NCBI GenBank assembly: GCA_018268655.1
Contig: JAFDWC010000005.1
Coordinates: forward strand, 1 to 46,839
DNA length: 46,839 nt
DNA from: Actinomycetota bacterium
Lineage (GTDB): Bacteria; Actinomycetota; Thermoleophilia; Solirubrobacterales; 70-9
Direction: 5' to 3'
The notes below the pieces were generated by a model that was given only the letters and a program-made list of their open reading frames with translations, had not been told where the DNA came from and searched no databases. Shown piece after piece: positions 31,911 to 40,901 of the stretch. Numbering within the stretch: position 1 is the stretch's first letter; each line of letters starts with the position of its first letter. A program made the translations under genes and the position numbers.

Positions 31911-34070
31911 GTGAGGTGGGACGAGCAGCGGGTCGAGAACGACCTCCGCCTGCCGGGGGTCGGCGACGGCACCGTGGTCCGCACCTTCGACGCCCCCGAG
32001 GCGATGGGCGTCAACTTCCACGAGGTCCGCGCCCGCTCGGCCCTCAACCACGTCCCCGGCGACCGCTTCGGCTTCAGCTGGACGGTCAACCCCTATCGGG
32101 GATGCACCCATGCCTGTGCCTACTGCGCCGTGGGCGAGACCCAGGTCCTGATGGCGGATGGGACCAGCCGCTCGCTCGCCGAGGTCGCCGTCGGGGACGA
32201 GATCTACGGGACCGTTCGCCGCGGCCGCTATCGCCGCTATTTCGTCACCCGTGTCGAGGCTCATTGGGAGACCCGGAAAGAGGCATTTCGGGTCACGCTC
32301 GAAGACGGCACTGAGCTGGTCGCGAGCGGCGACCACCGGTTCCTCACCGATCGCGGCTGGAAGCACGTCGTCGGCGCCGAGCGAGGCCGGGGCCAGCGCC
32401 CGTTCCTGACCCTCAACAACAAGCTGCTGGGAATGGGCTCCCTGGGGCCCGCCGGTCGCCAGACCGAGGAGTACCGGCGGGGATATCTCTGCGGGATGAT
32501 CCGCGGCGACGGTCACCTCGGGACCTATTCGTATCCACGGCCCGGGCGCCGGAGTTGCGAGGTGCACCGGTTCCGGCTGGCGCTTGCCGACGACGAGGCG
32601 CTGCAGCGCTCGAAGCGATTCCTTGTCGCTGCCGGCGTCCAGACCACCGAGTTCGAGCTCCAGCGCGAGAATGGGCGCCGACGGCGGATCGGGGCGATCC
32701 GCGCCTCCTCGCGTGACGCGATCGAGCGGGTCGGCGATCTGATTCGGTGGCCGACGGCGCCGGGCGAGGACTGGACGCGCGGCTTTCTCGCCGGCATCTT
32801 CGATGCCGAGGGGAGTTGCAGCGGCGCCCTCCGGATCGCCAACAGGGACGCCGAGATCGTCGGCCGGACGGCTGAGGCCCTGGGACGGTTCGGCTTTCCC
32901 TACGTCGTCGAGCCGCCGCAGCGGAACGGCGTTCGCCACATCCGGTTGCTGGGAGGCCTGCGTCAGAACATGCGCTTCTTCCAGCGGGCCGATCCCGCGA
33001 TCAGCCGGAAGCGCACGATCGACGGCGTCGGGATCAAGTCCGACGCCAAGCTCGGGGTCGTCGCGATCGAGCCGCTCGGCCGGGAGCTCGAGATGTACGA
33101 CATCACCACCGGCACCGGTGACTTCATCGCCGACGGGGTCGTCAGCCACAATTGCTTCGCCCGCCGCACCCACACCTACCTCGACTTCGATGCCGGCCGC
33201 GACTTCGAGCGCGAGATCGTGGTCAAGGTCAACGTCCCCGAGCTGCTGCGGCGGGAGCTGGAGCGGTCGAGCTGGAGGCGGGAGCTGGTGGCGCTGGGGA
33301 CGAACACCGATCCCTACCAGTGGGTCGAGAGCCGCTACCGGATGATGCCGGAGATCCTGGCGGCGCTGGAGGCGACGCGGACCCCCGTCTCGGTGCTGAC
33401 CAAGTCGCCGTTGGTCATGCGCGACGTCGAGCTCTTCGAGCGGATGCGGGACGCCGGCCTGCGGGTCTCCGTCAACCTCTCGGTGCCGACCCTCGACGAG
33501 GCGGTCTGGCGGGCGACCGAGCCGCACACGCCGAGCCCGGGGGCGCGGCTCGACGCGGTCGCGGAGCTGCGGCGGCGGGGGATCGACTCCGGCGTCCTGG
33601 TGGCGCCGCTGATGCCCGGGATCAACGACAGCCCCGAGCAGGTCGAGCCGCTGGTCGCCCGTGCCCGCGAGGCCGGCGCCACCTTCCTCGGCGGCGTCGC
33701 CCTGCACCTGCGCGACGAGGTCAAGGACGTCTTCTACGGCTGGCTCGCCGCCAAGCGCCCCGACCTCCTGCCCAAGTACGAGTCGCTCTACGGCTCCCGC
33801 GCCCAGATGCGTCCCGAGCAGCGCAAGCACGCGACCCGCGCCGTCAAGGGCTGGGGCTCGGCCAAGATGCGCAGCTCTCGAGCCGACGGAAGCTCCCCGT
33901 CCGATGGAAGCTCCCGCGCACCGGCTCCGAGCAGCTCGGCGTCCAGCGAGAGCGTTCCTCGGGCGGGTGGCGCCGTAGGGGGGACCACCCCCGAGGAAGC
34001 TTTAGCTACCGCAGGGGGTGGTGGGTCCCCTGCGGCGACAGGACCCGCCCGCCAGGAAACCCTCTTCTAG
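31911..34070 (+). CDS. Rv2578c-family radical SAM protein interrupted by an intein
   Basis: The precursor has 719 residues; removing a 343-residue intein leaves 376. GTG 31911 gives the N terminus MRWDEQ typical of the family; the ATG at 31875 is upstream of the SOS box core. The N-extein ends GCTHACAY and the C-extein begins CFARRTHTY, so splicing rebuilds C-x3-C-x2-C, the [4Fe-4S]/SAM motif. The TIM-barrel part contains VALGTNTDPYQWVES and PVSVLTKSPLV, as in SplB-like DNA photoproduct lyases. The low-complexity tail ends QETLF, a sliding-clamp-like motif. A role in DNA repair is inferred. The last four bases overlap the convergent ligase gene. Confidence 0.9.
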   Translation: MRWDEQRVENDLRLPGVGDGTVVRTFDAPEAMGVNFHEVRARSALNHVPGDRFGFSWTVNPYRGCTHACAYCAVGETQVLMADGTSRSLAEVAVGDEIYGTVRRGRYRRYFVTRVEAHWETRKEAFRVTLEDGTELVASGDHRFLTDRGWKHVVGAERGRGQRPFLTLNNKLLGMGSLGPAGRQTEEYRRGYLCGMIRGDGHLGTYSYPRPGRRSCEVHRFRLALADDEALQRSKRFLVAAGVQTTEFELQRENGRRRRIGAIRASSRDAIERVGDLIRWPTAPGEDWTRGFLAGIFDAEGSCSGALRIANRDAEIVGRTAEALGRFGFPYVVEPPQRNGVRHIRLLGGLRQNMRFFQRADPAISRKRTIDGVGIKSDAKLGVVAIEPLGRELEMYDITTGTGDFIADGVVSHNCFARRTHTYLDFDAGRDFEREIVVKVNVPELLRRELERSSWRRELVALGTNTDPYQWVESRYRMMPEILAALEATRTPVSVLTKSPLVMRDVELFERMRDAGLRVSVNLSVPTLDEAVWRATEPHTPSPGARLDAVAELRRRGIDSGVLVAPLMPGINDSPEQVEPLVARAREAGATFLGGVALHLRDEVKDVFYGWLAAKRPDLLPKYESLYGSRAQMRPEQRKHATRAVKGWGSAKMRSSRADGSSPSDGSSRAPAPSSSASSESVPRAGGAVGGTTPEEALATAGGGGSPAATGPARQETLF
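32124..33152 (+). other. Intein with LAGLIDADG homing endonuclease (in-frame)
   Basis: The insert runs from Cys1 (CAVGETQVL, block A) to the terminal His-Asn before Cys+1. Block B is SGDHRFLTDRGW. Endonuclease block C is GYLCGMIRGDGHLG and block E is RGFLAGIFDAEGSCSG, both with the catalytic acidic residue. Block F is EMYDITTGTGDFIADG and block G VVSHN. All parts needed for splicing and homing appear intact. It interrupts codons 72-414 of the host gene. Confidence 0.92.
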
Positions 34071-35017
34071 CCCCCTTCGTCGAGCTGCTCGAACCGGCAG
34101 TCTCGCGGGTCTTTGTCGTCGCGGAAGCGATGGAACCGCGCCCCGTGTCGGATCCGGCCCGCCGCGGCGTGGTCATAGCCGACCTCGATCACCAGCTCCG
34201 GCCGCAGCCCGACCCACTCGAGGTCGCGGCCGCCGGTCCAGCGGCTCGGCTCGGCGCTGCCGTGCTGACCCGTCTCCAGCGGCGCCAGCATCGCCCGCAT
34301 GCTCCGTTTCGCCGCCGCGCTGAAGCCGGAGATGTGGCCGACCGGGCGCAGCTGCCCGTCGTCGTAGAGGCCGAGGATCAGCGAGCCCACCGTGCCCTCC
34401 TCTTTGCCCGGCCGCCAGCCGAGGACCACGCAGTCGATCGTCCGCTCGCGCTTCACCTTCGCCATTCCCTTGCGCTTGCCGGGGAGGTAGGGGGCGTCGA
34501 GCTGCTTCGCCATCACCCCCTCGATGCTGGCCAGCCAGCGGTCGGCCTGCTCGGTGTCCGGGGTGAGCGGGGTGAGCTCGAGGCCGGCGCCCGCGGCGAT
34601 CGCCTCCAGCCGCTCGCGCCGCTCGCGCAGCGGCGCCTCCAGCAGCGACTCGTCCCCCTCGGCGAGCAGGTCGAAGACGATGTAGGTGACCGGGATCCGC
34701 TCGGAGAGCATCTTGATCCGCGACTCGGCCGGGTGGATCCGTTCCTGCAGGGAGTCGAATTCGAGCCGGCCCTCGTCATCGCGGATCACCAGCTCACCGT
34801 CGAGCACCCAGCGCCCCGGGGCGAAGGTCAGCTCCGGGAAGTAACGCCCCAGGGCTTTGCCGCCGCGACTCTGCACGTAGGCGTCGGCGCCGTCGACGAA
34901 GCTGATCGCCCGGAAGCCGTCGAGCTTCGGCTCGTACGCCCACTCCTCGCCCTCCGGCAGCTGTTTGCGCGTCAACGCCAGCTGCGGCTTTATCGGGGGG
35001 GAGAGGGGGAGGGTCAC
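34067..35017 (-). CDS. ligC: ATP-dependent DNA ligase, LigC type
   Basis: The product has 316 residues from GTG 35017. The adenylation motif EPKLDGFR places the nucleotidyl Lys at 31. LDGELVI, VFDLL, EGVMAKQ and KVKRERTIDCVVLGW are the later motifs, and an OB-fold follows with VGHISGF. Size and motifs match LigC/LigB-type ligases of mycobacteria (repair backup), not the NAD-dependent replicative ligase. Its start overlaps the stop of the upstream ABC ATPase gene (GTGA) and its end overlaps the convergent radical SAM gene, giving an unusual tight cluster of repair and transport genes. Confidence 0.92.
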   Translation of the reverse strand: MTLPLSPPIKPQLALTRKQLPEGEEWAYEPKLDGFRAISFVDGADAYVQSRGGKALGRYFPELTFAPGRWVLDGELVIRDDEGRLEFDSLQERIHPAESRIKMLSERIPVTYIVFDLLAEGDESLLEAPLRERRERLEAIAAGAGLELTPLTPDTEQADRWLASIEGVMAKQLDAPYLPGKRKGMAKVKRERTIDCVVLGWRPGKEEGTVGSLILGLYDDGQLRPVGHISGFSAAAKRSMRAMLAPLETGQHGSAEPSRWTGGRDLEWVGLRPELVIEVGYDHAAAGRIRHGARFHRFRDDKDPRDCRFEQLDEGG

Positions 35018-35841
35018 GCCGCGCGCCGCGCCCGGCTCTCGCGCGGATCGGGGATCGGCACCGCCGCCAGCAGTTTTTTCGTGTAGTCGTCGCGCGGGTG
35101 CTCGCAGACCTGGTCGGCGGTCCCCTCCTCGACGATCTTGCCGTTGTGCATGACCGCGATCCGGTCGGAGATGTGGCGGACGACGCCGATGTCGTGGGCG
35201 ACGAACAGGTAGGTGAGGCCGAGTTCGTCCTGGAGGTCGTCCAGCAGGTTGATGATCTGGGCCTGGATCGAGACGTCGAGGGCCGAGACCGGCTCGTCGG
35301 CGATCACCAGCTTCGGCTGCAGCGCCAGCGCCCGGGCGATCCCGATCCGCTGCCGCTGGCCGCCCGAGAACTCGTGCGGGAAGCGGTTGTAGTGCTCGCT
35401 CGAGAGGCCGACCCGCTCGAGCAGCTCCTGGACCCGCTTGCGCAGGTCGCTTCCCCGCGCCACGCCCTGCTGCTTGAGCGGGTCGGCGACGATCTGGCCG
35501 ACCCGTTTGCGCGGGTTGAGCGAGGCGTAGGGGTCCTGGAAGATCATCTGCATCTCGCGCCGCAGCGGCTGCATCTTGCGCCGCGAGAGGCCGGCGATCT
35601 CGCGACCTTCGAACTTGATCGAGCCCGAGGTCGGCTTGGTCAGCTGCATCACCGCCCGGCAGGCGGTCGACTTGCCCGAGCCCGACTCGCCGACCAGCCC
35701 CAGCGTCGACCCGCGCTCGACGTAGAAGCTGATCCCGTCGACCGCGCGCACCTGGTCGACTTCGCGGTCGATCAAGATGCCCTGCTTGATCGGGAAGTGC
35801 TTGACGAGGTCAGTGACCTCGAGCAGGTTCTCGTCAGTCAT
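35014..35841 (-). CDS. ABC transporter ATP-binding protein (DppF/OppF type), second operon
   Basis: The product has 275 residues. It has Walker [23 protein letters not shown], signature FSGGQRQRIGIA, Walker B VIADEPVSALD and switch His in VAHDIG. The N terminus has the DppF insertion KQGILIDREVDQVRAVD. It lacks the Cys-rich C-terminal extension seen in the first operon's ATPases. It overlaps the preceding ATPase by eight bases and the following ligase by four, and pairs with the next-upstream ATPase. Confidence 0.94.
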   Translation of the reverse strand: MTDENLLEVTDLVKHFPIKQGILIDREVDQVRAVDGISFYVERGSTLGLVGESGSGKSTACRAVMQLTKPTSGSIKFEGREIAGLSRRKMQPLRREMQMIFQDPYASLNPRKRVGQIVADPLKQQGVARGSDLRKRVQELLERVGLSSEHYNRFPHEFSGGQRQRIGIARALALQPKLVIADEPVSALDVSIQAQIINLLDDLQDELGLTYLFVAHDIGVVRHISDRIAVMHNGKIVEEGTADQVCEHPRDDYTKKLLAAVPIPDPRESRARRAA

Positions 35842-36883
35842 TCGCGGTCACCTCCGGTGCCTCGAGCCCGATCCGCCCCTCGACCTCGCGCAGGCTCCGC
35901 TTCTCCTCGACGCCGAGCCAGCAGCGATCGCGGTGCTCCGGCGCCTCCGCCACCCGCGCCTCGAGCCGCGGCAGCTCGCTGCACTTGGCGAACTCGTGCG
36001 GGCAGCGGGGCCGGAACGGGCAGCCCTGGGGCAGGTCGAGCAGCGAGGGCGGCGAGCCCTTGATCTGTGGCAGCCGCTCCGGCCGCGGCTGGTCGAGCCG
36101 GGTCAGCGAGCCGAGCAGGCCCCAGGTGTAGGGGTGCTGGGGGTCGTAGAAGATGTCGTCGAGTGAGCCCTGCTCGACCACCCGGCCGGCGTACATCACC
36201 AGCACCCGGTCGGCGACTTCGGCGACGACGCCGAGGTCGTGGGTAATCAGGATCGTCGCCAGGTTGCGTTTGCGGTTGAGCTCCTCGAGCAGGCGCAGGA
36301 TCTGGGCCTGGATCGTGACGTCGAGCGCGGTCGTCGGCTCGTCGGCGATCAGCAGGTCGGGTTCCAGCGCCAGCGCCATCGCGATCATCGCTCGCTGTCG
36401 CATCCCGCCGGAGAATTCATGGGGGTAGTCGTCGACCCGACGTGCGGCGTCGGGGATGCCGACCGCTTCGAACAGCTCGATCGCACGCGTCCGCGCCTCC
36501 CCCTTGGAGACGTTGGTGTGGGCCCTCATCGCCTCGCCGATCTGGCGCCCGATCCGGTAGACCGGGTTGAAGGAGGTCATCGGGTCCTGGAAGATCATCG
36601 CGACGCGCTCGCCGCGCATCCGTCGCAGGGTCGCGTCGGAGGCGTCGATCAGCTCCTCGCCCTCGAGCTTTACGGAGCCCTCGATCCGCGAGTTTTTCGA
36701 CCGGGTCAGGCCCATGATCGTCTGCGCGGTGACGCTCTTGCCGGAGCCCGACTCGCCGACGATCGCCACCACCTCGCCCGGCCGGACCTCGAAGCTGACC
36801 CGGTCGACCGCCTGCACCAGGCCGCCTTCGGTGGCGAAGCCGACCCGCAGGTCGCCGACCTCGAGCAGGGGCGCCGGGCTCAT
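35834..36883 (-). CDS. ABC transporter ATP-binding protein (DppD/OppD type), second operon
   Basis: The product has 349 residues. Walker A is [23 protein letters not shown] marks the Q loop, the signature is [12 protein letters not shown], Walker B is [12 protein letters not shown] and the switch His is in ITHDLG. The C-terminal [14 protein letters not shown] pattern matches the OppD/F C-terminal domain. It is coupled to the downstream ATPase. Sixty-four bases separate it from the permease gene upstream in the operon. Confidence 0.95.
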   Translation of the reverse strand: MSPAPLLEVGDLRVGFATEGGLVQAVDRVSFEVRPGEVVAIVGESGSGKSVTAQTIMGLTRSKNSRIEGSVKLEGEELIDASDATLRRMRGERVAMIFQDPMTSFNPVYRIGRQIGEAMRAHTNVSKGEARTRAIELFEAVGIPDAARRVDDYPHEFSGGMRQRAMIAMALALEPDLLIADEPTTALDVTIQAQILRLLEELNRKRNLATILITHDLGVVAEVADRVLVMYAGRVVEQGSLDDIFYDPQHPYTWGLLGSLTRLDQPRPERLPQIKGSPPSLLDLPQGCPFRPRCPHEFAKCSELPRLEARVAEAPEHRDRCWLGVEEKRSLREVEGRIGLEAPEVTAND

Positions 36884-36947
36884 GACAACCCCTCGCGCTT
36901 CGCTCCCGGCGCGAAGAACCAGAGATGCACGCCTGGTCGCTCCGCGC

Positions 36948-37907
36948 TCACTGTGCGCTGGCCCCCAGCCGCACCCGCGGGTCGAGGTAGGCGTAGGCGA
37001 TGTCGACGCAGGCGTTGATCGCGACGACGAAGAAGGCGCCGTAGAGGGTCACGCCCATGATCGGCGGCAGTTCGAGTTTGGCGATCGATTCGGCCGCGTA
37101 GAGCCCGACCCCTTCGTAGGAGAAGAGGAATTCGGTGATGATCGCGGTGCCGGCGATCGTCGCCCCGAAGTCGAGGCCGAACAGGGTGATGATCGGGATC
37201 AGCGAGTTGCGGAGCACGTGGCGCATCATCACCTGGCGCTCCGAGAGCCCCTTGGCGCGGGCGGTGCGGACGTAGTCTTCGCTCATCACGTCGAGCATGT
37301 TGGAGCGCAGGACGCGGCTGTAGAAGCCGATCGAGAGGATCGCGATCGTCGTCCAGGGCAGGACCAGGTGCATGAACCATTCCGACGGATCTTCGGTTAT
37401 CGGCACGTACCCGGCGTTGGGGAATATTTCGATCTTGTAGGTAAAGAAATAGATCAGCACCGGGGCGATCAGGAAGACCGGGATCGAGATACCGGCGACG
37501 GCGAAGCCGGTTAGGAACTTGTCGAGCCAGCCGCCCGCCCTGACCGCCGAGAGGTAGCCGAGCACCAGCCCCCAGAAGAGCCAGATCAGCCCGGCGCCGA
37601 CCGCCAGCGAGAGCGTCGCCGGGATCCCTTCGATGATTCGTTCGTCGACCGAGACCCGGGGCGAGTACGAGGTCAGTTCGTTGGTGAAGACCTTCTTCAT
37701 CATCGTCACGTACTGCGCCGGCAGCGATTCGTCGAAGCCCCATTCTTCTTCGATGCTTTTGACCAGGGTCGGGGTCGCGTTCTTGCCGGCCAGCCGCTCC
37801 GCCGGCGGCGAGTTCGGGATCACGTTGAAGATCAGGAAGACGAGGATCGAGACGATGAAGAGGACGATCACCATCCCGATCAGGCGGCGGACGATGAAGC
37901 GCAGCAT
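36948..37907 (-). CDS. ABC transporter permease (DppB type), second operon
   Basis: The product has 319 residues; ATG 37907 follows GGAG and earlier in-frame starts are rejected. Membrane segments begin with MVIVLFIVSILVFLIFNVIP; the EAA loop is YVRTARAKGLSERQVMMRH, then VLRNSLIPIITL. The final segment contains EGVGLYAAESI, the DppB signature region. In this operon the DppC-type gene precedes the DppB-type gene, the reverse of the usual order. It forms the channel with the next-upstream permease. Confidence 0.94.
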   Translation of the reverse strand: MLRFIVRRLIGMVIVLFIVSILVFLIFNVIPNSPPAERLAGKNATPTLVKSIEEEWGFDESLPAQYVTMMKKVFTNELTSYSPRVSVDERIIEGIPATLSLAVGAGLIWLFWGLVLGYLSAVRAGGWLDKFLTGFAVAGISIPVFLIAPVLIYFFTYKIEIFPNAGYVPITEDPSEWFMHLVLPWTTIAILSIGFYSRVLRSNMLDVMSEDYVRTARAKGLSERQVMMRHVLRNSLIPIITLFGLDFGATIAGTAIITEFLFSYEGVGLYAAESIAKLELPPIMGVTLYGAFFVVAINACVDIAYAYLDPRVRLGASAQ

Positions 37908-38070
37908 CAGTGACTCCTCCGGTGAGTCCGTCGCCGGTTCGACGAGCGAAAATCGAGCCGATCGAGGACGCAGGGCGGGTGAATACCGGAAGGTATTTGG
38001 CCGCCCGAGGACGAAGGCCGGCGACGATTTGCAGCCGCCCAACCGGCGATCGGATTTGCCGGAGGAGTCA

Positions 38071-39168
38071 CTAGACGCTCGATCCCTCGGGCTCGACCAT
38101 CCCGGCGTGCGCCTCGAGCCGCACCTTGGAGCGCGGGTCGAGGGCGTCGCGGAGGCCGTCGCCGACGATGTTCAGCGAGAGCACCGTCAGCAGGATCATC
38201 ACGCCGGGGATGATCGCCAGCAACGGCTCGGTCGTCAGCAGCTCCTCGCCGACCGAGATCATCGTCCCCCATGAGGAGTTGGGCGGCTGGACGCCGGCGC
38301 CGAGGAACGAGAGGGCCGCCTCGAACAGCATGTTGTTGGCGATGTTGAGGGTGAAGAAGACGATGATCGTCGAGGCCAGGTTGGGGAGGATCTCGCCGAA
38401 CATCACCCGCACCGGGCCCGCTCCTTGGGCGACCGCGGCTTCGACGAACTCTTTCTCGCCCAGGGCCAGGACTTCGCCACGGATCGGCCTCGCCACGTAG
38501 GGCACGGTGAAGACGCTGATAACGAAGATCGGGATCCAGATCGAGCCGCCTTCGATTTCGATCGGGCCGAGCTGCAGGCCGCCGACCGCAAGCGAGACGC
38601 CGAGGGCGATCCCGAACAGCAGCACCGGCAGCGACCAGAGCACGTCGAGGATGCGGGCGATGATCGCGTCGACCCAGCCCCGGTAGTAGCCGGCGAGGAG
38701 GCCGAGGATGACGGCGACCAGGGTCGTGATCAGGCCGGAGACGACGCCGATGAAGAGCGAGGTGCGGCCGCCGTACATCAGCCGCACCATCTCGTCGCGG
38801 CCGAGACGGCTGTCGGCGCCGAGGAAGAATTTGCCGCCGGCTTCGAACCACTGCGGGCCGATCGGCCGCCCTTCCGGCGTCACCACTTCGCGCACTTCGC
38901 CGTTGACGTGCAGTTTCTCCAGCGTGTGCGACTGGTTCGGGCCGGTGTGGGCGACGTGGTCAGCCCACAGCGGCGCCGCCAGCACGAATAGGACGATCAG
39001 GACGAAGAGGACGAGGAACCCAACCGCCATCCGGTTGCGGATGAACCGTTTGTAGGCGAGGTACCAGGGACCGTGATCGGCCGCCGAGACGCCCTCGGGC
39101 GCCGGCGGGAACGCCGAGACCGGACCCCCGGCGGGCAGTCCCGCTTCCGGTTGGGGGTCGATCGCCAC
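38071..39168 (-). CDS. ABC transporter permease (DppC type), second operon
   Basis: The product has 365 residues, longer than the usual 280-300, with a roughly 80-residue periplasmic/N-terminal insert after the first helix (about residues 70-120). The hallmark GADSRLGRDEMVRLMYGGRTSL follows, in two parts, then about five more helices and the ATPase-contact loop EFVEAAVAQGAG, with VRVMFGEILPN. It ends with ALSFLGAGVQPPNSSWG and SLNIVGDGLRDALDPR. ATG 39168 lies 27 bases after the binding-protein stop. Confidence 0.93.
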   Translation of the reverse strand: MAIDPQPEAGLPAGGPVSAFPPAPEGVSAADHGPWYLAYKRFIRNRMAVGFLVLFVLIVLFVLAAPLWADHVAHTGPNQSHTLEKLHVNGEVREVVTPEGRPIGPQWFEAGGKFFLGADSRLGRDEMVRLMYGGRTSLFIGVVSGLITTLVAVILGLLAGYYRGWVDAIIARILDVLWSLPVLLFGIALGVSLAVGGLQLGPIEIEGGSIWIPIFVISVFTVPYVARPIRGEVLALGEKEFVEAAVAQGAGPVRVMFGEILPNLASTIIVFFTLNIANNMLFEAALSFLGAGVQPPNSSWGTMISVGEELLTTEPLLAIIPGVMILLTVLSLNIVGDGLRDALDPRSKVRLEAHAGMVEPEGSSV

Positions 39169-39195
39169 GCCCTCGCTCCTCGGTTCCCCTTCCTC

Positions 39196-40884
39196 CTATT
39201 CCTTGAATTCGAAGCTGGTGAGGTACTCGAAGAACGTCGGGCTGTAGATGATGTTTTCGAGGTTGATGTTGCTGGCGACGAAGGTGTCGAGCGTCCGCGT
39301 CCCGTACGGGGCCCAGGGCGCTTTTTTCATCACTTCTTCGTCGAGTTTCGTGTATTCGGCTTCCTGCGCCGGTTCCAGCTGTTCCTCGCCGAGTTTCTTG
39401 ATCTTGGCGTTGATCGGCGCTTCGCTGAAGTTGGCGAAGTTGCCGTTGTTGGTCTGGAGGATGCTTTCGCCGTTCAGCAGCGGCTGGAAGAAATCGTTCG
39501 GGTGCGGATAGTCCATGAACCAGTCCGACCAGCCGGTGTCGAGGTTGGGCGTCGACTGGTTGCCGATCACCGTGAAGTAGTTGTCGGCGTTGATCACTTT
39601 CAGCGTCGTGTTGAAGCCGATTTCTTTGAGCACGCCCTCGTAGTATTCGCCGGCTTCGTTGTTCGGCGATTCGGTGTCGGTCCAGACCGTGATGTTCATG
39701 TCCGACGGGTTCGCTTCTTTGATCAGTTCTTTCGCTTTCGCGATGTTGTGCGGATACAGTTCGAATTTCTTGTATCCGGGCATCCCGGGCGGCAGGATCT
39801 GCTGGGTGCCTTTGATCTGGCCGGAGTAGATCCGTTCCAGCGCCGCCGGATCGACCGCGTAGTTGACCGCTTCGCGGACTTTCGGGTCGTTGAACGGGGC
39901 CTGGTCCGTCTTCATCCAGAAGTAGTAGGTGCTGATCGTCGGACGGACGACGAACTGGGTGCCTTCGTATTTTTCTTTGACTTCGGTGTAGCGAGCGGCC
40001 GGCACCGGGTTCTGCATCCAGTCGAACTTGCCCTGTTCGATGTCGTTGACCTGGGTCTGCGGGTTGCGGATCACCGTCACCTTGGCGCCTTCGATGTGGC
40101 CCGACGGGTATTCCGGCATCAGTTTCGAGTTGGTTTTCGCCCAATAGGGGTTGCGTTCGTATTCCCAGCCCTGGCCCGGGCGGACGTTGATGATCTTGTA
40201 GGGGCCGGTGCCGGGCGGCGGGTTGGCCGACATGTCTTCGAACGGGGTGTTCGCCGGCACCGGCGCGGCGAACATCAGCGCCAGCTCGTTTTCGAACGTC
40301 CCGCGCGGCTTTTCAAGCGTGATCTGGACTTCGCCGGTCTTGTCGTTGGTCTTGATGCCGGGGATGCCGCCGGTCTTGGTTTTGGCGAAGTGTTCGGCGC
40401 CGACGATGCTGGTGAAGAAGGGGGAGCCCCCCGAGCTGAGTTTGAACAGCCGTTCGATCGAGTGGGTGAAGTCCGAGGCTTTTACCGGTTCGCCGTTTGA
40501 ATATTTCAGGCCGGGTCGGAGGAACATCGTGTAGGTCTTACCGCCGTTGGTGACTTTCGGCAGTTCTTTGGCAAGGCCGGGGACGACCTTGGTCCCGGCC
40601 GCCCCGGTTCCGTGTGAGTAGGTCAGGAGCGGGATGTAGACCTCGCCCATCGCCGTCCAGCCTTCCGCGGTGTAGGAGAGCTGCGGGTCCATGTAGTCGG
40701 GGAAGGAGGCATAGGTGGCATTGAGGATGCCGCCTTCTTTGCCTTCGCTGCCGCCGCCACCGGTGGTGCCCCCTCCACTGGTGCCCGACGTGCTGCTGCC
40801 GCCTCCGCCTCCGCACGCTGACAGTCCCAGAGCCCCCAACGCTGCAATTGCCATGACCACAAAGAAAACGACGAGCTTCTTCAC
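39196..40884 (-). CDS. ABC transporter substrate-binding lipoprotein (SBP family 5), second operon
   Basis: The product has 562 residues from GTG 40884, preceded by GGAGGGGA. The signal ends with lipobox LSAC (Cys24), then a Gly/Ser/Thr linker. Family-5 features include NGEPVKASDF, PGTGPYKI, ERNPYWAK, and DPKVREAVNYAVDPAALERI. The gene uses more T-ending Phe/Leu and A/T-rich codons than its neighbours, often a sign of high expression or codon-selected binding proteins. It starts 17 bases after the MFS stop. Substrate not determined; peptides or oligopeptide-like solutes are typical. Confidence 0.94.
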   Translation of the reverse strand: MKKLVVFFVVMAIAALGALGLSACGGGGGSSTSGTSGGGTTGGGGSEGKEGGILNATYASFPDYMDPQLSYTAEGWTAMGEVYIPLLTYSHGTGAAGTKVVPGLAKELPKVTNGGKTYTMFLRPGLKYSNGEPVKASDFTHSIERLFKLSSGGSPFFTSIVGAEHFAKTKTGGIPGIKTNDKTGEVQITLEKPRGTFENELALMFAAPVPANTPFEDMSANPPPGTGPYKIINVRPGQGWEYERNPYWAKTNSKLMPEYPSGHIEGAKVTVIRNPQTQVNDIEQGKFDWMQNPVPAARYTEVKEKYEGTQFVVRPTISTYYFWMKTDQAPFNDPKVREAVNYAVDPAALERIYSGQIKGTQQILPPGMPGYKKFELYPHNIAKAKELIKEANPSDMNITVWTDTESPNNEAGEYYEGVLKEIGFNTTLKVINADNYFTVIGNQSTPNLDTGWSDWFMDYPHPNDFFQPLLNGESILQTNNGNFANFSEAPINAKIKKLGEEQLEPAQEAEYTKLDEEVMKKAPWAPYGTRTLDTFVASNINLENIIYSPTFFEYLTSFEFKE

Positions 40885-40901
40885 GGGATTCCCCTCCGTC
40901 C

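Noticed and set aside
33955..34040. Separate hairpin or G-quadruplex regulatory element in the radical SAM tail
   Set aside because: The G-rich symmetry is imperfect and lies in coding sequence for a low-complexity tail; codon bias can explain it.
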